A stretch of DNA of 64,000 bases from Reichenbachiella sp. 5M10. Lineage in GTDB: Bacteria; Bacteroidota; Bacteroidia; Cytophagales; Cyclobacteriaceae. Positions 26,509-37,400 of the stretch are shown here, piece by piece; position 1 is the stretch's first letter, and each line of letters starts with the position of its first letter. Where the stretch lies: contig NZ_MDGR01000007.1 of assembly GCF_002742335.1 (NCBI RefSeq), forward strand, positions 3,228,501 through 3,292,500, given 5' to 3'. The translations under genes and the position numbers were made by a program. Below the pieces are notes generated by a model. That model did no database searches, was not told the origin of the DNA, and saw only the letters and a program-made list of their open reading frames with translations.

Positions 26509-27702
26509 TTATTTTAATCCTATTGACTTCAAATAAGCCAAATTGCTATCTATGAGTTTGTTTCTCGTCGCTACACTCGCATAGGATCGGTATCCGTCCT
26601 CTGGTGTGTGCTTGCAGTAGTCCACTAGCTGCGCGACCGATGAGGTTGCCACGTGCATCCGTGTATCCGAAGACGCGTAGTAGATCAATACCTCACCATT
26701 GTCTTTTTTGATCCATCCGTTGGTGAAGAGTACGTTGGACACATCGCCCACCCGCTCCTCGTCGATTGGCCCCATGAAGTGTCCTCCCGGTCTGTGGATC
26801 ACCTCTGAGGGGTCGTCCAGTGAGGTCATAAACATGTACAGCACATAACGCAAACCCGCAGCGGTATTTCGTACACCGTGTGCGAGATGCAGCCAGCCTT
26901 CGTCTGTTTTGATCGGTGTTGGCCCTTGCCCATTTTTCACTTCTTTGATCGTATGATAGACCTTCGGATCGATGATCTTCTCAGCACCCGTCTTGGCATT
27001 GTCCATGCTCTCGATGAGGCACCAGCCGATTCCTCCGCCCTTGCCTGCCTCGATGAATCCATCTTGTGGACGCGTATAGAGGGCGTACTTCCCCTCGATG
27101 AATTCGGGGTGCAGTACCACATTTCTTTGTTGATTCTTGCCAGAATCCAAGTCAGCCAATCGCTCCCAAGTCACCAAGTCTTTGGTACGAGCGATTCCAC
27201 ACTTGGCATCTGCGGCAGACTGATCTGCATCGGATGCAGAGGGGTCTCTCCGCTCCGTACAAAACAGCCCGTAAATCCACCCATCCTCGTGACGAGTGAG
27301 TCGCATATCGTAGACATTGGTGTCTGGCTCATGAGTCTCAGGCAAAGTGATGGGGTGATCCCAAAATCGAAAATTATCAATCCCATTTTGACTCTCTGCG
27401 ATCGCAAAAAATGACTTACGATCGTCTCCCTCTACCCGCACGGCCAAGCAAATTTTCCCGTCAAAGACGATAGCCCCCGAGTTGAAAGCCACATTGACTC
27501 CCAGTCGCTCCATGAGTAGAGGATTGGTCTCTGGATTCAAATCATAGCGCCAAAACACAGGCGTATGCTTGGCAGTTATGATCGGGTTTTGGTAGCGCTG
27601 TATCACTCCATTGAATTCCTCTTTTGGAGTATTGGCTGTAGCCAAAAATGCTTCGTGATCGGCAATCAGTTGTTTGACTGCTGCTATATGTTCTTTGCTC
27701 AT
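26509..27702 (-). CDS. GH130 4-O-beta-D-mannosyl-D-glucose phosphorylase
   Basis: 397 residues, no signal peptide, cytoplasmic. It splits mannosyl-glucose with phosphate to mannose-1-phosphate and glucose, saving an ATP. The chain has the five-bladed propeller features of GH130 subfamily 1: NPIITAKHTPVFWRYDLNP, VNVAFNSGAIVFDGK, NVYDMRLTRHEDGW with the catalytic Asp, YALYTRPQDGF, and KTDEGWLHLAHGVRNT. These resemble mannosylglucose phosphorylase rather than the mannooligosaccharide phosphorylase subfamily. Adjacent to the symporter and with the epimerase in the same operon, it completes intracellular mannobiose catabolism. Confidence 0.94.
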   Translation of the reverse strand: MSKEHIAAVKQLIADHEAFLATANTPKEEFNGVIQRYQNPIITAKHTPVFWRYDLNPETNPLLMERLGVNVAFNSGAIVFDGKICLAVRVEGDDRKSFFAIAESQNGIDNFRFWDHPITLPETHEPDTNVYDMRLTRHEDGWIYGLFCTERRDPSASDADQSAADAKCGIARTKDLVTWERLADLDSGKNQQRNVVLHPEFIEGKYALYTRPQDGFIEAGKGGGIGWCLIESMDNAKTGAEKIIDPKVYHTIKEVKNGQGPTPIKTDEGWLHLAHGVRNTAAGLRYVLYMFMTSLDDPSEVIHRPGGHFMGPIDEERVGDVSNVLFTNGWIKKDNGEVLIYYASSDTRMHVATSSVAQLVDYCKHTPEDGYRSYASVATRNKLIDSNLAYLKSIGLK

Positions 27703-27870
27703 CTGTTTTCTTTCTTTCCTCTCCCGTCCCCTCGACGAGGGAATAACGGTAGAGACCTCCTTAATTTCGTGTCATTATCCGAATGATCAGGTACACTCCT
27801 TTTAGTAAGAATAACAGCCCCCCTTGGAGAGGTTCAGCCACTTAAATGAGCGTATTCTGTTCGTCTTTAG

Positions 27871-29016
27871 CTATTTTCTATACATTCCATTCAAATCATC
27901 TTCCATCAATACAGCATCGTCTGCACAAAACTTCTTGAACCCATCTACTGAGGCATGTCCTGGGTAGGGTGCGTAGTGATGTTTTTCGTTGGCATTTCTC
28001 CATACCAACACATAGGACATTTTGATCTTATCCGAAGACTTGATCGGGCTGAGGATATGCGCATCGAACCAATCAGGATTGGTGATCGACTCTAACCCTG
28101 TCTCTGTGATGGCTGTCGCCTTGCCCTTGTCATCTGCCAAGCGCGTGACAAGTTCGAGTATTTCTACAAACACAGCTTTTTGTTCATCTAGACTGAGCTT
28201 GTTGGCATCACGGCCGACGTTCCAGTAGTCATCGATACCGAGCATATCTACATAGTCATCGCCCGGATAGCCGTATAGGTAACCCGCTTCGAGGTTGGTC
28301 GTCCCCATGCGGCTCGCATCAGGAGAGAAAGCATAGATCAGGTTGTGCAATTTCTTTTCATCGCGGAGATAGTCTACCGTAAACTTCCATATAGCGATGT
28401 ACTCTTCTTCGGTACAGAGGCCTTTCCCCCACCAAAACCAATCGCCATTGTGCTCATGAAAAGGTCTGAAGATCATCGGCACCATCGTCTTGCCTACTTT
28501 GACAGACTGAATGAAGTCCGCAAGTTCGTCGAGCTGCTGCACATATCGCTCGTGTGCTGAGCCTCCGGGCAGAATATGCTTGACTGCTGGAGTCAAATCC
28601 CACGAGTTGCCTCCCGTAGCGAAGTTGTCCCAGTGCAGGGAAATCGTGTTGATGCCTCCACGAGTATAGATGCTCTTCATCCACTCCCGCATGTCATCTA
28701 TGGATATGCCATCCAAACTTTTGCCTGTCTTGATGCGTCCGAGATCCCAACCGTGCACAGCGGGAAACGAACCGACGATGTCTTTGACGTCAGACTTCCC
28801 TTCGATCTTTTCCCAACCGACTCCATAGGCCATGTCGTCTTGGTGTCCAAACATGATCTGACCGTCGGCAATCTTGATCAGGTTGTTGAAGAGATTTTTG
28901 GTTTCTTTGGTCGCTTTATGATCGAGAAGATCGTACTGTGCCAAAGCAGGCATGACTGCTAGCATGGAAGCTAGTATGAGTACAGAAGCGAAAATTTTCA
29001 ATGTATGCTTTTCCAT
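27871..29016 (-). CDS. GH26 endo/exo-beta-1,4-mannanase, periplasmic type
   Basis: 381 residues, single-domain, signal peptide ending PALAQ, no lipobox and no T9SS tail, so periplasmic. GH26 marks: MFGHQDDMAYGVGW, VHGWDLG, Glu188 in FRPFHEHNGDWFWWG as acid/base, and Glu305 in AITETGLE as nucleophile. Its small size and partners resemble the mannobiose-producing GH26 of the Bacteroides fragilis mannan operon. It would convert imported manno-oligosaccharides to mannobiose for the symporter. A conserved upstream element (29139-29167) and a terminator (29250-29316) suggest that this gene starts a new transcript within the locus. Confidence 0.93.
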   Translation of the reverse strand: MEKHTLKIFASVLILASMLAVMPALAQYDLLDHKATKETKNLFNNLIKIADGQIMFGHQDDMAYGVGWEKIEGKSDVKDIVGSFPAVHGWDLGRIKTGKSLDGISIDDMREWMKSIYTRGGINTISLHWDNFATGGNSWDLTPAVKHILPGGSAHERYVQQLDELADFIQSVKVGKTMVPMIFRPFHEHNGDWFWWGKGLCTEEEYIAIWKFTVDYLRDEKKLHNLIYAFSPDASRMGTTNLEAGYLYGYPGDDYVDMLGIDDYWNVGRDANKLSLDEQKAVFVEILELVTRLADDKGKATAITETGLESITNPDWFDAHILSPIKSSDKIKMSYVLVWRNANEKHHYAPYPGHASVDGFKKFCADDAVLMEDDLNGMYRK

Positions 29017-29138
29017 TCTTGGTTGTTATTTCTTAAATGATATCTGGACTTCAGATTCCTTACCAATCAAAGTTGATGGATGTATTTACTTGTAATTGTC
29101 TTTCACAAAAATCTCCAAAATGGCTCCCACCTAGGAGG

Positions 29139-29167
29139 GTGTGATTTCACAGAAATGGGTGTATTAT
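29139..29167 (-). promoter_or_regulatory. Conserved regulatory element, copy B (upstream of GH26)
   Basis: Read on the plus strand: GTGTGA, TTTCACA, GAAATGGG, then TGTATTAT. The same ordered blocks occur at 38355-38390 upstream of the susC end of the locus. It lies 123 bp before the GH26 start, in the same orientation relative to transcription as the other copy. The inner TGTGA/TCACA half-sites are only 2 bp apart here. Confidence 0.45.
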
Positions 29168-29249
29168 TTTCGTTTATGGAGCTTTTTGGCTCATGTAACA
29201 CCGCTTCACTGCAATTGTTACATTGACCTACGTCGAGTCAAGAAAAAAA

Positions 29250-29316
29250 GGCTGTTTCAAAAGTATTCCTGTGCTATTTCACTAGCCCTGATCCGTATAC
29301 CTCTCTTGAAACAGCC
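29250..29316 (-). terminator. Long-loop terminator after the IPT-domain gene
   Basis: Eleven-base perfect arms GGCTGTTTCAA (29250-29260) and TTGAAACAGCC (29306-29316) with a 45-nt loop; on the minus strand the stem is followed by TTTTTTT (29243-29249). It lies 62 bp after the stop of the surface protein gene. The stretch 29017-29377 holds this hairpin and the regulatory element and no gene. Confidence 0.65.
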
Positions 29317-29377
29317 ACTATATGTAATTTCCAAAATAGACCTTCAAAACCACTGATAGCTTCAAAGGTCTATTCGT

Positions 29378-31510
29378 TTATTTTGCTTCAAACCTTAGGT
29401 TATCCATCAGAACATTTAGGTTAGTGACACCTTCGCCCCAAGCCAAGCCAAATCCTCCATCACCGACGGCATTGAGATCAGTAATTCGATCTCCCCATCC
29501 ATAGTTGTTACGGAAATCTGATAGATTAACGGTTACAGTAACCCATCCATTGGTCACTGGTACAGCCTGATTTCCTTGCCCCTCTGAGGTAGTTGCATTT
29601 GGACCATATGTCCACCAGTAGTCACCCAATTGGAATTTCAAGTTACCTGCTGCGAGAGCCTCCTTGACATTGATATCAAACTTGAAATAATAATCGTCCA
29701 CATTGGTACCAATTGCTGCTGCAGGAAAGTTATCTCCACTATTTCTAAAGAAAAATCCTTTATAATCAGTCGTCACAGCACCCTCAAGCAATGAATAATT
29801 ACCATCCAAACTTTCAGCTGCATCAGACCCTACTGCACCATCTCCCCACCAAGAACCTTTGTCGTCAAAGTTGAAATAGACCAAAGATTCATCAACCACA
29901 GGAGTGACCCCTTGAAAGTCGATGGTGGTAGATTCGGTCACATCGGTACTATACGTGGTAAACGTGATTTTACCTTCACCGATGGTTACCCCTTCAGGAA
30001 CATACACCTCGAGTATCTCAGTCGTTCTGTTGCCAAATTTGGTTGCATATACATCGCCTGGAAATATCACCTGATTGGTCAAATTCAATTTTTCACCAGT
30101 CAAAGACAACATATCTCCTGATCGCGCACTTGACGGAAACCCATCAAATACAGGCACATCAGCCAGAATAGTCAAAGCACTCGTTGATACTACCTCTACA
30201 CCATTGTTAGCTACCAAAGTCACTACACCAGTATTGGTCCCTACAGGCACGGTCACTACGAGGTCCGTCTCGGTGGCCGATACGATAGCCCCCATCGTGC
30301 CTCCTGTAAACCAAACTTCTTTCACTATATCCAAATTGGTCCCTGTGATCGTGATGTCCTCGTTGAGTTTTGCCTCGTCGGTCATCGTCGCTATCGTGGG
30401 TCTGACCATGTCGACCGCTTCAGAAGTCACGGACTTGCCAGACAATGTACGAAACTCTATCGCTCCACTCTCTGCATCTGCCGGTATCTCCACAGTAATA
30501 GCCGTGGCTGTACCGCCTGCTTGGACTGTACCTTCCTTGTCTCCCGCAAATACGACCTGACTCACCAAGTCCAAGTCTGTACCTGTCACTGAGAGCGTCT
30601 GCCCTGTTTTGGCAGGATTTGGCGTGAGCGTACTCAATACCGGCACGACCATCGTCAATGCCTCTGTGGACTCTACCGTGATCGTCGAGGGTGCGGCCAG
30701 TTTGAGTGTACCATCTTGCGTAGAAGCAGGTACGGTGACGACAATTTGTGTCGCGGTAGCACTCACGAAGTTGGCACTGTCCACGATCTGGCTGCCGCCA
30801 AACTCCACACTCATGGCGAGATCAAGGTCTGCACCTTTGATCGTAATATTCGCACCTGCTTTGATAGTCAGTGGTGTGATACTCGCCACCGAAGGTAAGA
30901 TCACCTGTAGATCCGTCTCCGTCGTGATCTCGTTGGGGATCAGTTCGTCATCGAGCAACACCAAAGGTCCCGTACCTGCATCTGCTGGCACACGAACCTT
31001 CAATATACCACGCTCTTGCTCCTCGAAAGTCGTCACCGACTTGTTCGTCGAAAAAACAACTTCCGTGATCAAATTGAGGTAGGTCCCCTCGATGGTAACC
31101 ACAGTACTTGGTCTGACCGCCGTCTCCGGGATAGAAGTGATCGTGATCGGCTCTAGTATGCTGAGGCGTGTTTTGGTTACGATATCCTCTCCATCTGCCA
31201 CTTGCAGTGCTATGGTACCTTCGACGACATTGTCTGGCACATCTATGACGATCAATTCGGACGTCAAACTGTCAAACTCAGAGGCCAAAACCTCCACATT
31301 GTTTGGCAAGATGATTCTCTCGACCTTTTCCAGGTTAGCCCCGATGAACTTGAGTTGTCCTCCGCGTAAAACAGAAGGTCCAAAACTGTACAACGCGACC
31401 TCATCGCCCAATTTATTGTCATCCTTTTCTTCACAGGCACTCCATAGCGCCATAAGCGCTAGCAGTACCAGTGAGTAGGCATAATTCAATTTTATATTTT
31501 TAAACATCAT
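29378..31510 (-). CDS. Multi-IPT/TIG surface glycan-binding lipoprotein (SGBP)
   Basis: 710 residues. Lipoprotein signal (LVLLALMALWSAC then EEKDD). Six IPT/TIG-like Ig repeats of about 80 residues follow from about 38 to 545, each with a recognisable core such as TIEGTYLNLITEVVFS, TIKGADLDLAMSVEFGG, SVTGTDLDLVSQVVFAG and TITGTNLDIVKEVWFTGG; the C-terminal 160 residues (YFNFDDKGSWWGDG...VLMDNLRFEAK) form an aromatic-rich beta-sandwich glycan-binding domain. The repeats would act as a stalk that holds the binding domain off the outer membrane, as in SGBP-B proteins of xyloglucan and other loci. No catalytic motif. It is 24 bp downstream of the shorter SGBP. Confidence 0.85.
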   Translation of the reverse strand: MMFKNIKLNYAYSLVLLALMALWSACEEKDDNKLGDEVALYSFGPSVLRGGQLKFIGANLEKVERIILPNNVEVLASEFDSLTSELIVIDVPDNVVEGTIALQVADGEDIVTKTRLSILEPITITSIPETAVRPSTVVTIEGTYLNLITEVVFSTNKSVTTFEEQERGILKVRVPADAGTGPLVLLDDELIPNEITTETDLQVILPSVASITPLTIKAGANITIKGADLDLAMSVEFGGSQIVDSANFVSATATQIVVTVPASTQDGTLKLAAPSTITVESTEALTMVVPVLSTLTPNPAKTGQTLSVTGTDLDLVSQVVFAGDKEGTVQAGGTATAITVEIPADAESGAIEFRTLSGKSVTSEAVDMVRPTIATMTDEAKLNEDITITGTNLDIVKEVWFTGGTMGAIVSATETDLVVTVPVGTNTGVVTLVANNGVEVVSTSALTILADVPVFDGFPSSARSGDMLSLTGEKLNLTNQVIFPGDVYATKFGNRTTEILEVYVPEGVTIGEGKITFTTYSTDVTESTTIDFQGVTPVVDESLVYFNFDDKGSWWGDGAVGSDAAESLDGNYSLLEGAVTTDYKGFFFRNSGDNFPAAAIGTNVDDYYFKFDINVKEALAAGNLKFQLGDYWWTYGPNATTSEGQGNQAVPVTNGWVTVTVNLSDFRNNYGWGDRITDLNAVGDGGFGLAWGEGVTNLNVLMDNLRFEAK

Positions 31511-31534
31511 TGTTCTTCTTTTAAGTGAGACTAA

Positions 31535-32686
31535 TTAGTTAGGAACTACTCGGAAGTTGTCCATACCGATGTTATAAATGGCGGGGTTTGCCCCATGGAA
31601 GTAGATGTACATCCCGTATCCTGCGGCATTGTATGGAAAACTCTGGTTGGCCTCATACACATCCACCCACGGAATACTGATCGTCTGCCATTCTCCTTTG
31701 GTGTCGACATTAGACTCCCACGGATAGTAGATGTCGTTTCGAGCATCTCCGAATTCAGTGCCGTCTGCATCACCAAGATACAAGCGCATGGTTGCTCCTA
31801 CGAAAGTTTCCAGTGTATTGAGCTCGAACTTGAGTGTGTAACCATCCGGGTTGGTAAACGCATCTGCCGGGATGTTTCTCGTTTCAAGATTGGTATCACT
31901 TTCGGCCGGACCTCCATAGACTTCTATGTATGGGTAGGCTCCTTGCGCGCCTCTATTGACACGAATAAAATCTCCAGCTATATTGGCAATATCTGCATCA
32001 GAAGACACCACAAAATCGGTCCCTCTCCACATGCCGTTGAATGTCCCATCAAAACTAGCGATGATGTTTCGATCATCGCGGAAATAGACGCCTGATTTGG
32101 TCAACCCAAAATTGGACGCTACCGAAACCGGTCCAGACTGAGCCCCCGTAGGCACTCTCACCTGAATCTCATCTGACTCGACAGACAAGATTTCTGCTAC
32201 GATTCCTCCTTCGAAAGTCACCTCTACCGGCTCATAAAAGTAATCCCCGTAGATGACTGCTACGTCACCGTCGTTGACATACTCACTTTTGAAGCGATCG
32301 ATTTGAGGCGCACTGATATCTACCGTAAAATCGTACTTCAACGAATCTCCGTTTCGAAATACCATCGTCATTTGATTGGTAATATCCGTAGGGATTCGTG
32401 ACGGAACCCTCGTAATCACCGACGTACTCGTGATGAAGGACGGATCCAATGAGGCCCCTTGATCATTGAAGAACAGGCGCACCACGTTTTCTAAGTTTTC
32501 ACCAATGATCGCGACCATTTGTCCTTGGCCAGCGGCCGAAACGAGAGAATCTGACGATTCGGGTTTCGTCACTCGGATATAGCCAATCATCGGGGAGCCA
32601 CCCGACTCCTCTTCTGTACAGCTGTATAGCCCTGCGATGATCACCGCCATCAGCAAGAGCAATGTATATCTATGTATAGATTTCAT
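31535..32686 (-). CDS. IPT/TIG surface glycan-binding lipoprotein, short form
   Basis: 383 residues. Lipoprotein signal (MKSIHRYTLLLLMAVIIAGLYSC, split about the Cys, then TEEESGG). Two IPT/TIG-like domains (about 35-125 and 127-205, second with DGDVAVIYGDYFYEPVEVTFEGG core) and a C-terminal glycan-binding domain (about 206-383, MWRGTDFVV...YIYFHGANPAIYNIGMDNFRVV). It is a paralogue in plan of the next gene but with two stalk repeats rather than six. It follows SusD by 77 bp, the usual SusE/SGBP place. Confidence 0.82.
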   Translation of the reverse strand: MKSIHRYTLLLLMAVIIAGLYSCTEEESGGSPMIGYIRVTKPESSDSLVSAAGQGQMVAIIGENLENVVRLFFNDQGASLDPSFITSTSVITRVPSRIPTDITNQMTMVFRNGDSLKYDFTVDISAPQIDRFKSEYVNDGDVAVIYGDYFYEPVEVTFEGGIVAEILSVESDEIQVRVPTGAQSGPVSVASNFGLTKSGVYFRDDRNIIASFDGTFNGMWRGTDFVVSSDADIANIAGDFIRVNRGAQGAYPYIEVYGGPAESDTNLETRNIPADAFTNPDGYTLKFELNTLETFVGATMRLYLGDADGTEFGDARNDIYYPWESNVDTKGEWQTISIPWVDVYEANQSFPYNAAGYGMYIYFHGANPAIYNIGMDNFRVVPN

Positions 32687-32763
32687 ATTTTTAATTTTTT
32701 ATTGATCAAATGAATGGCCCAATGACCTTCCATTGTGTTCTACTCCATTGTGTGTATCACCTA

Positions 32764-34479
32764 TCATTCGACAGTAAAGTCATAGGGCACTGGGTCCTCA
32801 CTTAGACTTGGTGCTTGACTTGCTTCCGAAGCAGGCAGTGGCAACAAGAAGTTACCCGAATTGGCGGTAGCCGTACTAAACTCTCTCCAAGAAGTCTTCT
32901 CGAAAGTCCATGCTGTAGGATCTGGCCACTGGTTGGGATGGATCGCATAGAATCCCCGGTCTTGGCTATTGATGATGCTGTAGGCCTTGTTTGGGTCATA
33001 ATAGTGCAAGCGTACCAAATCGTACCATGCCATACTCTCCATCGCAAACTCCTTGATTCTCTCTTCGAAGATCACATCCCAGGTCAATAGATCTGTTCCG
33101 TTTTCGGGAAATTCGGAGTGTGTTGCTCGCTGATGCACAGCATTGAAGTAGCTCATGGCCTTGGCATCAGTCGTTGACGCATTATTGCCCAGCGCTGCTT
33201 CGACATAGGTCAAATACACTTCTGACAATCTCAGCATATAGGTATTGTTTGGATAGCGCTGACGATCAGCCTCTCCTCCTACATCTACTGCTTTTCCTAC
33301 GACGTACTTTTTGATACTTGCTACGCTATTGTCGGCATCATCTCCTGGATCCTCGAATACCAGATCCTGCTCGCTGACATTGCCGTCATCGTCTGTCACC
33401 GTCTGTGTAATCTCAGGATAAGTAAACCCTGGCAACATGAAACTGGCTTTCAATCGATCATCCAAGGTAAAACCCGGTGTAGCTCCATCGTCTACGATCA
33501 ACCCATCGTACAAGCTCAGCAACCACCACGAAGCACCCAAATCGCCTCCCCAACCATCACCGTTTGCGGCGATGTTGTTGCTATAGGTGATTTGTGAGAC
33601 CATGGTATTGGCCGCATCGTATCCATTTGGAGCGAGCGAAAACACCCACTGCAACTCAAACAATGATTCGTTGTTGTTGTCATAAGGATAACGAAACAAA
33701 TCAGCATAATCCGTCAATAGTCCCTTTCCACTCATCGTGATCACACTGTCCGCATACTCCATGGCCAGATTGAGGCGCGCTTGATCCCTGTTGCCCGGAG
33801 TGGCTCCTAAGCCAGCAATTGTCAAGTGTGTACGCGCCAACATACCTAAAGCCGACCATTTGGTCAAGCGACCTTCTTCGAGGGGCTGCTCAGTCAAATT
33901 GGCTGCCGCAAACTCATAATCCCTTTGGATAAATTCCCAAACACTTTCGACTGTGTTTCGCTTCAATTGTGGGTTGTCCAAATGATCCAAATTGTTTTCA
34001 ATGATCGGCACAGCACCGTAGTTCATCACCAAGTGCTGGTATGCGGTGGCTCGCATAAAGTGCGCTTCACCTAGTGCGTGGTTTCGAATCTCATCCGAGA
34101 CGGCCTCACCTGCAAAGGTGTTGACGTTGTTGATGACGAGGTTGGACTGTCCTACGACAATGAAAAAAGAGCGATAAGCCTGTTCATTGGCCGAAGATAC
34201 CGCCGTGATGTTGAACTCTACCGCATCCCGGTCGTTCCACTGGCGAAAGACCGTACCGCCACGAATATCTCCCAACTTGAAATTGGCTGCATCCGAATAC
34301 GTCTTCCATACAGCACTATACAAGGGTGCAGTACCTGCGAGCACCTGCTCGTCTGAGTTGTAAAAACCCGCATCTACCAAGCTGCTTTGTGGCGGTCTGT
34401 CCAAGAAATCTTCCGAACAACCGACCAGTACACTGAGTACTGACAGCATCACGAATATTATATTTTTATTGCTTTTCAT
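32764..34479 (-). CDS. SusD/RagB-family glycan-binding lipoprotein (mannan locus)
   Basis: 571 residues. Lipoprotein signal MKSNKNIIFVMLSVLSVLVGC followed by SEDFLDRPPQSSL, the classic mature SusD start. Helical repeats (EAHFMRATAYQHLVMNYGAVPI, LTKWSALGMLARTHLTIAG) and the C-terminal FEERIKEFAMESMAWYDLVRL motif are present. Paired with the SusC 20 bp upstream, it should bind manno-oligosaccharides at the cell surface; the substrate comes from the downstream enzyme set. Confidence 0.95.
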   Translation of the reverse strand: MKSNKNIIFVMLSVLSVLVGCSEDFLDRPPQSSLVDAGFYNSDEQVLAGTAPLYSAVWKTYSDAANFKLGDIRGGTVFRQWNDRDAVEFNITAVSSANEQAYRSFFIVVGQSNLVINNVNTFAGEAVSDEIRNHALGEAHFMRATAYQHLVMNYGAVPIIENNLDHLDNPQLKRNTVESVWEFIQRDYEFAAANLTEQPLEEGRLTKWSALGMLARTHLTIAGLGATPGNRDQARLNLAMEYADSVITMSGKGLLTDYADLFRYPYDNNNESLFELQWVFSLAPNGYDAANTMVSQITYSNNIAANGDGWGGDLGASWWLLSLYDGLIVDDGATPGFTLDDRLKASFMLPGFTYPEITQTVTDDDGNVSEQDLVFEDPGDDADNSVASIKKYVVGKAVDVGGEADRQRYPNNTYMLRLSEVYLTYVEAALGNNASTTDAKAMSYFNAVHQRATHSEFPENGTDLLTWDVIFEERIKEFAMESMAWYDLVRLHYYDPNKAYSIINSQDRGFYAIHPNQWPDPTAWTFEKTSWREFSTATANSGNFLLPLPASEASQAPSLSEDPVPYDFTVE

Positions 34480-34499
34480 TTTTCTTACACTTTAGGGTT

Positions 34500-37400
34500 T
34501 TAGAAATCAACACCGATACTGAATGCATACACTGGTGTCAATGGGTATCGACCATAGTCTACACCTACAAATCCACCTGCTACATCTGCATTGGGCCCGA
34601 CATACGAACCAATCTCTGGATCATATCCGCTGTACTTGGTATAGGTATAGATGTTTTGTGCACTGGCACTCAAGACAACTCCACGGATTACACCTTGTCT
34701 ATCTAACAGAGAAGAAGGCAATCTGTAAGAGAGCGTGACATTCTTCACTCTGACGTACGAACCGTCCTCGATGTACTTGTCAGTGAGGCGGTCATAGTTG
34801 CCGTTGACACTAGAAGATGACATCCTAGCTACCGTCGTGCCTGGGTTTTCCAAATATGGATCCCCATTGCCGTCTGTGGCTACTCTTGCATAGTCAAATG
34901 CCTCTGTAAACATGTTTCTACCCAAGTTGATGTTGTTTGGGTTATTGTTTTGATAACGTAAGTAGTTGTAGATCTCATTGCCAAAACTACCCGTGATCAA
35001 AATGCTCAAATCAAACCCTTTGAAAGAGAAGGTATTGGTAAACCCTCCAAAGAGTTTCGGCCATGGATTTCCGATGTACGTCATGTCTTTCTCGTCAATG
35101 ACACCATCCCCTGCATCTGGCACACCGTCCCCGTCAGTATCGACGGTGAGTTGATCTTTGTACTTGACATCACCTACCCATATGCTGTTTTCAGCAATAG
35201 TATACTCATTGCCATCATTGTCTACAGGTAGCGCACTGTTTTCGAGTTCTTCGCGAGACTCGAACACTCCCTCTTCTTCATAGCCAAAGAACAACCATGG
35301 TGCTTTGCCTACCACTGATCGCTGTGCAAAATTTGGAAGAAACCAATCTTGACCTTCTCTCGTGATGTGTGTCGCACCAGAAGCCAACCCTGTGATTTGC
35401 GTCTTGAATGATGACAAGTTGAGGTTGGTCGACCATTTGAAGTTCCCTTTGTCGATGTTGATCGTGTTGAGTGTGACACTCCATCCTTTGTTTTCCAACG
35501 AACCGATGTTGACAGTAGGAGCCGTCACAGCGGCGTTTCCTTCGGTCCCCATATACCATGGCAACTCCGTCTGCAGGATCAAATTGTCCGTGTTTTTGAT
35601 GTAGTAATCTGCATCGATTTGTATACGGCTACTGAACATCCCTAAGGTCACCCCATAGTTATCCGTTTGTGTTTGCTCCCACTGGTATTCTGGGTTCGGA
35701 TAGTTGGCAGGATAGAACCCTGACCCCCATTCGGTAGGCAATGCCTGTGACATGGTCGCATAGATCGGACCACTCCCCCCTTGGTTTCCAGTCAGACCGA
35801 TTTCGTATCTGAACCGCAAGTCACTGATGAACCCTACGTTGAAGAAGTTCTCTTCAGAAAGTCTCCATGCGGCAGACACCGAAGGAAAATACCCCCATTT
35901 GTGCTCTTTCGAAAAGTTGGATGAACCATCCGCACGAAAGGCTGCCGTCACAATGTAGCGATCGTCGTAGTTGTAGTTGAAACGTCCGAGGTAGGACTCC
36001 ATGGCCCAGTCTCCTTGACCTCCCCCATTGGAGGCAGTCTCAGGATCCCCCGCATTCAAATCCAACACTTCGTTGGTCGTGAATCCCTTTCGCTGAGCAA
36101 AGAGATTTTTCCACTGCGACTGTTGTGCTTCGTGTGTTGCCATCACATCTAGGTGATGTTTGCCTAGCTGCTTGACATATTGTAGGGTTTGGTTCCAGCC
36201 CCAGTACGAGCTAAAATTTTGCGTATTGTCGAGTTGTGCTTCGTTGTTTTCTTGCCAGCCAAATTTATAGGTAGGCAAGTAATATTCCGAATTTGAAAAT
36301 CCAATATCTGTATTGAAGCTAGACTTCAACTCCAGCCCATCGACGATTTTGAACCCTACGTTCAAGCCACCGAGGAGTCTTCTCTGCATGCGGTCGTTGG
36401 TCGTGATCTCAGCCAACCCTACTGGGTTGGGCGGTGCAAACTGCTCTGCACTACTGTTGGTGATGTTGCCTCCTCCGTATGTACCATCGATGTTTTTGAC
36501 GGGGATATGTGGAGCCAATTGGATGGCATTGACAATCAACTGAGATTGAGTAGATGAAATCTGCTCATCAGTCTGCGACACGTTCACATTGGACCCGATA
36601 TAAAACCAATCTCTTGGTTTCGTATCCATATTGAGTCGCATGGATGTTCTTTCAAATCCCGAGCCACGAGCGACCCCTTCTTGTTGGAATCTCTCACCAG
36701 ACAGATAGTACGTCGTCTTGTCACTACCTCCGCTGAGGCTGATCTGATGCTTGTGCATTGCCGCTGGCCTGAAAAGCTCACCTTGCCAATCTGTACCTGA
36801 TCCTAGGATCGATGGGTCGAGAAAATCCTCTCTGACGTCCCCCCCTACGATATCCTTGTATTGGTTTTCCATCTCGGCGTACTGTCTCATATCCATCACG
36901 TCGAGGTTTTCTGGAGCGGTCTGGAGACTGTAGGTATAGCCATATGATATTTTCACTTCACCAGACTTACCTCTCTTGGTCGTAATCATCACTACCCCGT
37001 TGGTTCCTCTAGATCCATATACTGCCAGAGCAGAAGGTCCCTGTAGGATTTCGATGCTCGCTACATCCGCCGGGTTGAGCGAGGACAGTGGGTTGGTTCC
37101 CGCTGCAGAATTGTCAACGACAACTTGCACACCATCTATTACATACAACGGCTCGTTACTTCCTCCGATCGAGTTGAGTCCTCGGATATTGACCGAAATC
37201 CCTCCTCCAGGCGCGCCTGTGTTTTGTGTCACATATACACCTGCCGACCTACCTGCGATCGCTTGGTCGATGGTCGTATTGACTGTACGGGAGATATCTT
37301 CCGACGATATGGATGTTTGGGCAGAAGTCAAATCTGCCTTTCTCATCTCTCCGTACCCGACGATGACTACTTCCTCAAGCTCCTCAGCATTGATGGTCAG

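Noticed and set aside
27729-27741. CCCTCG-A-CGAGGG inverted repeat upstream of GH130
   Set aside because: Arms of 6 bp with a 1-nt loop cannot fold as a hairpin and there is no second copy.
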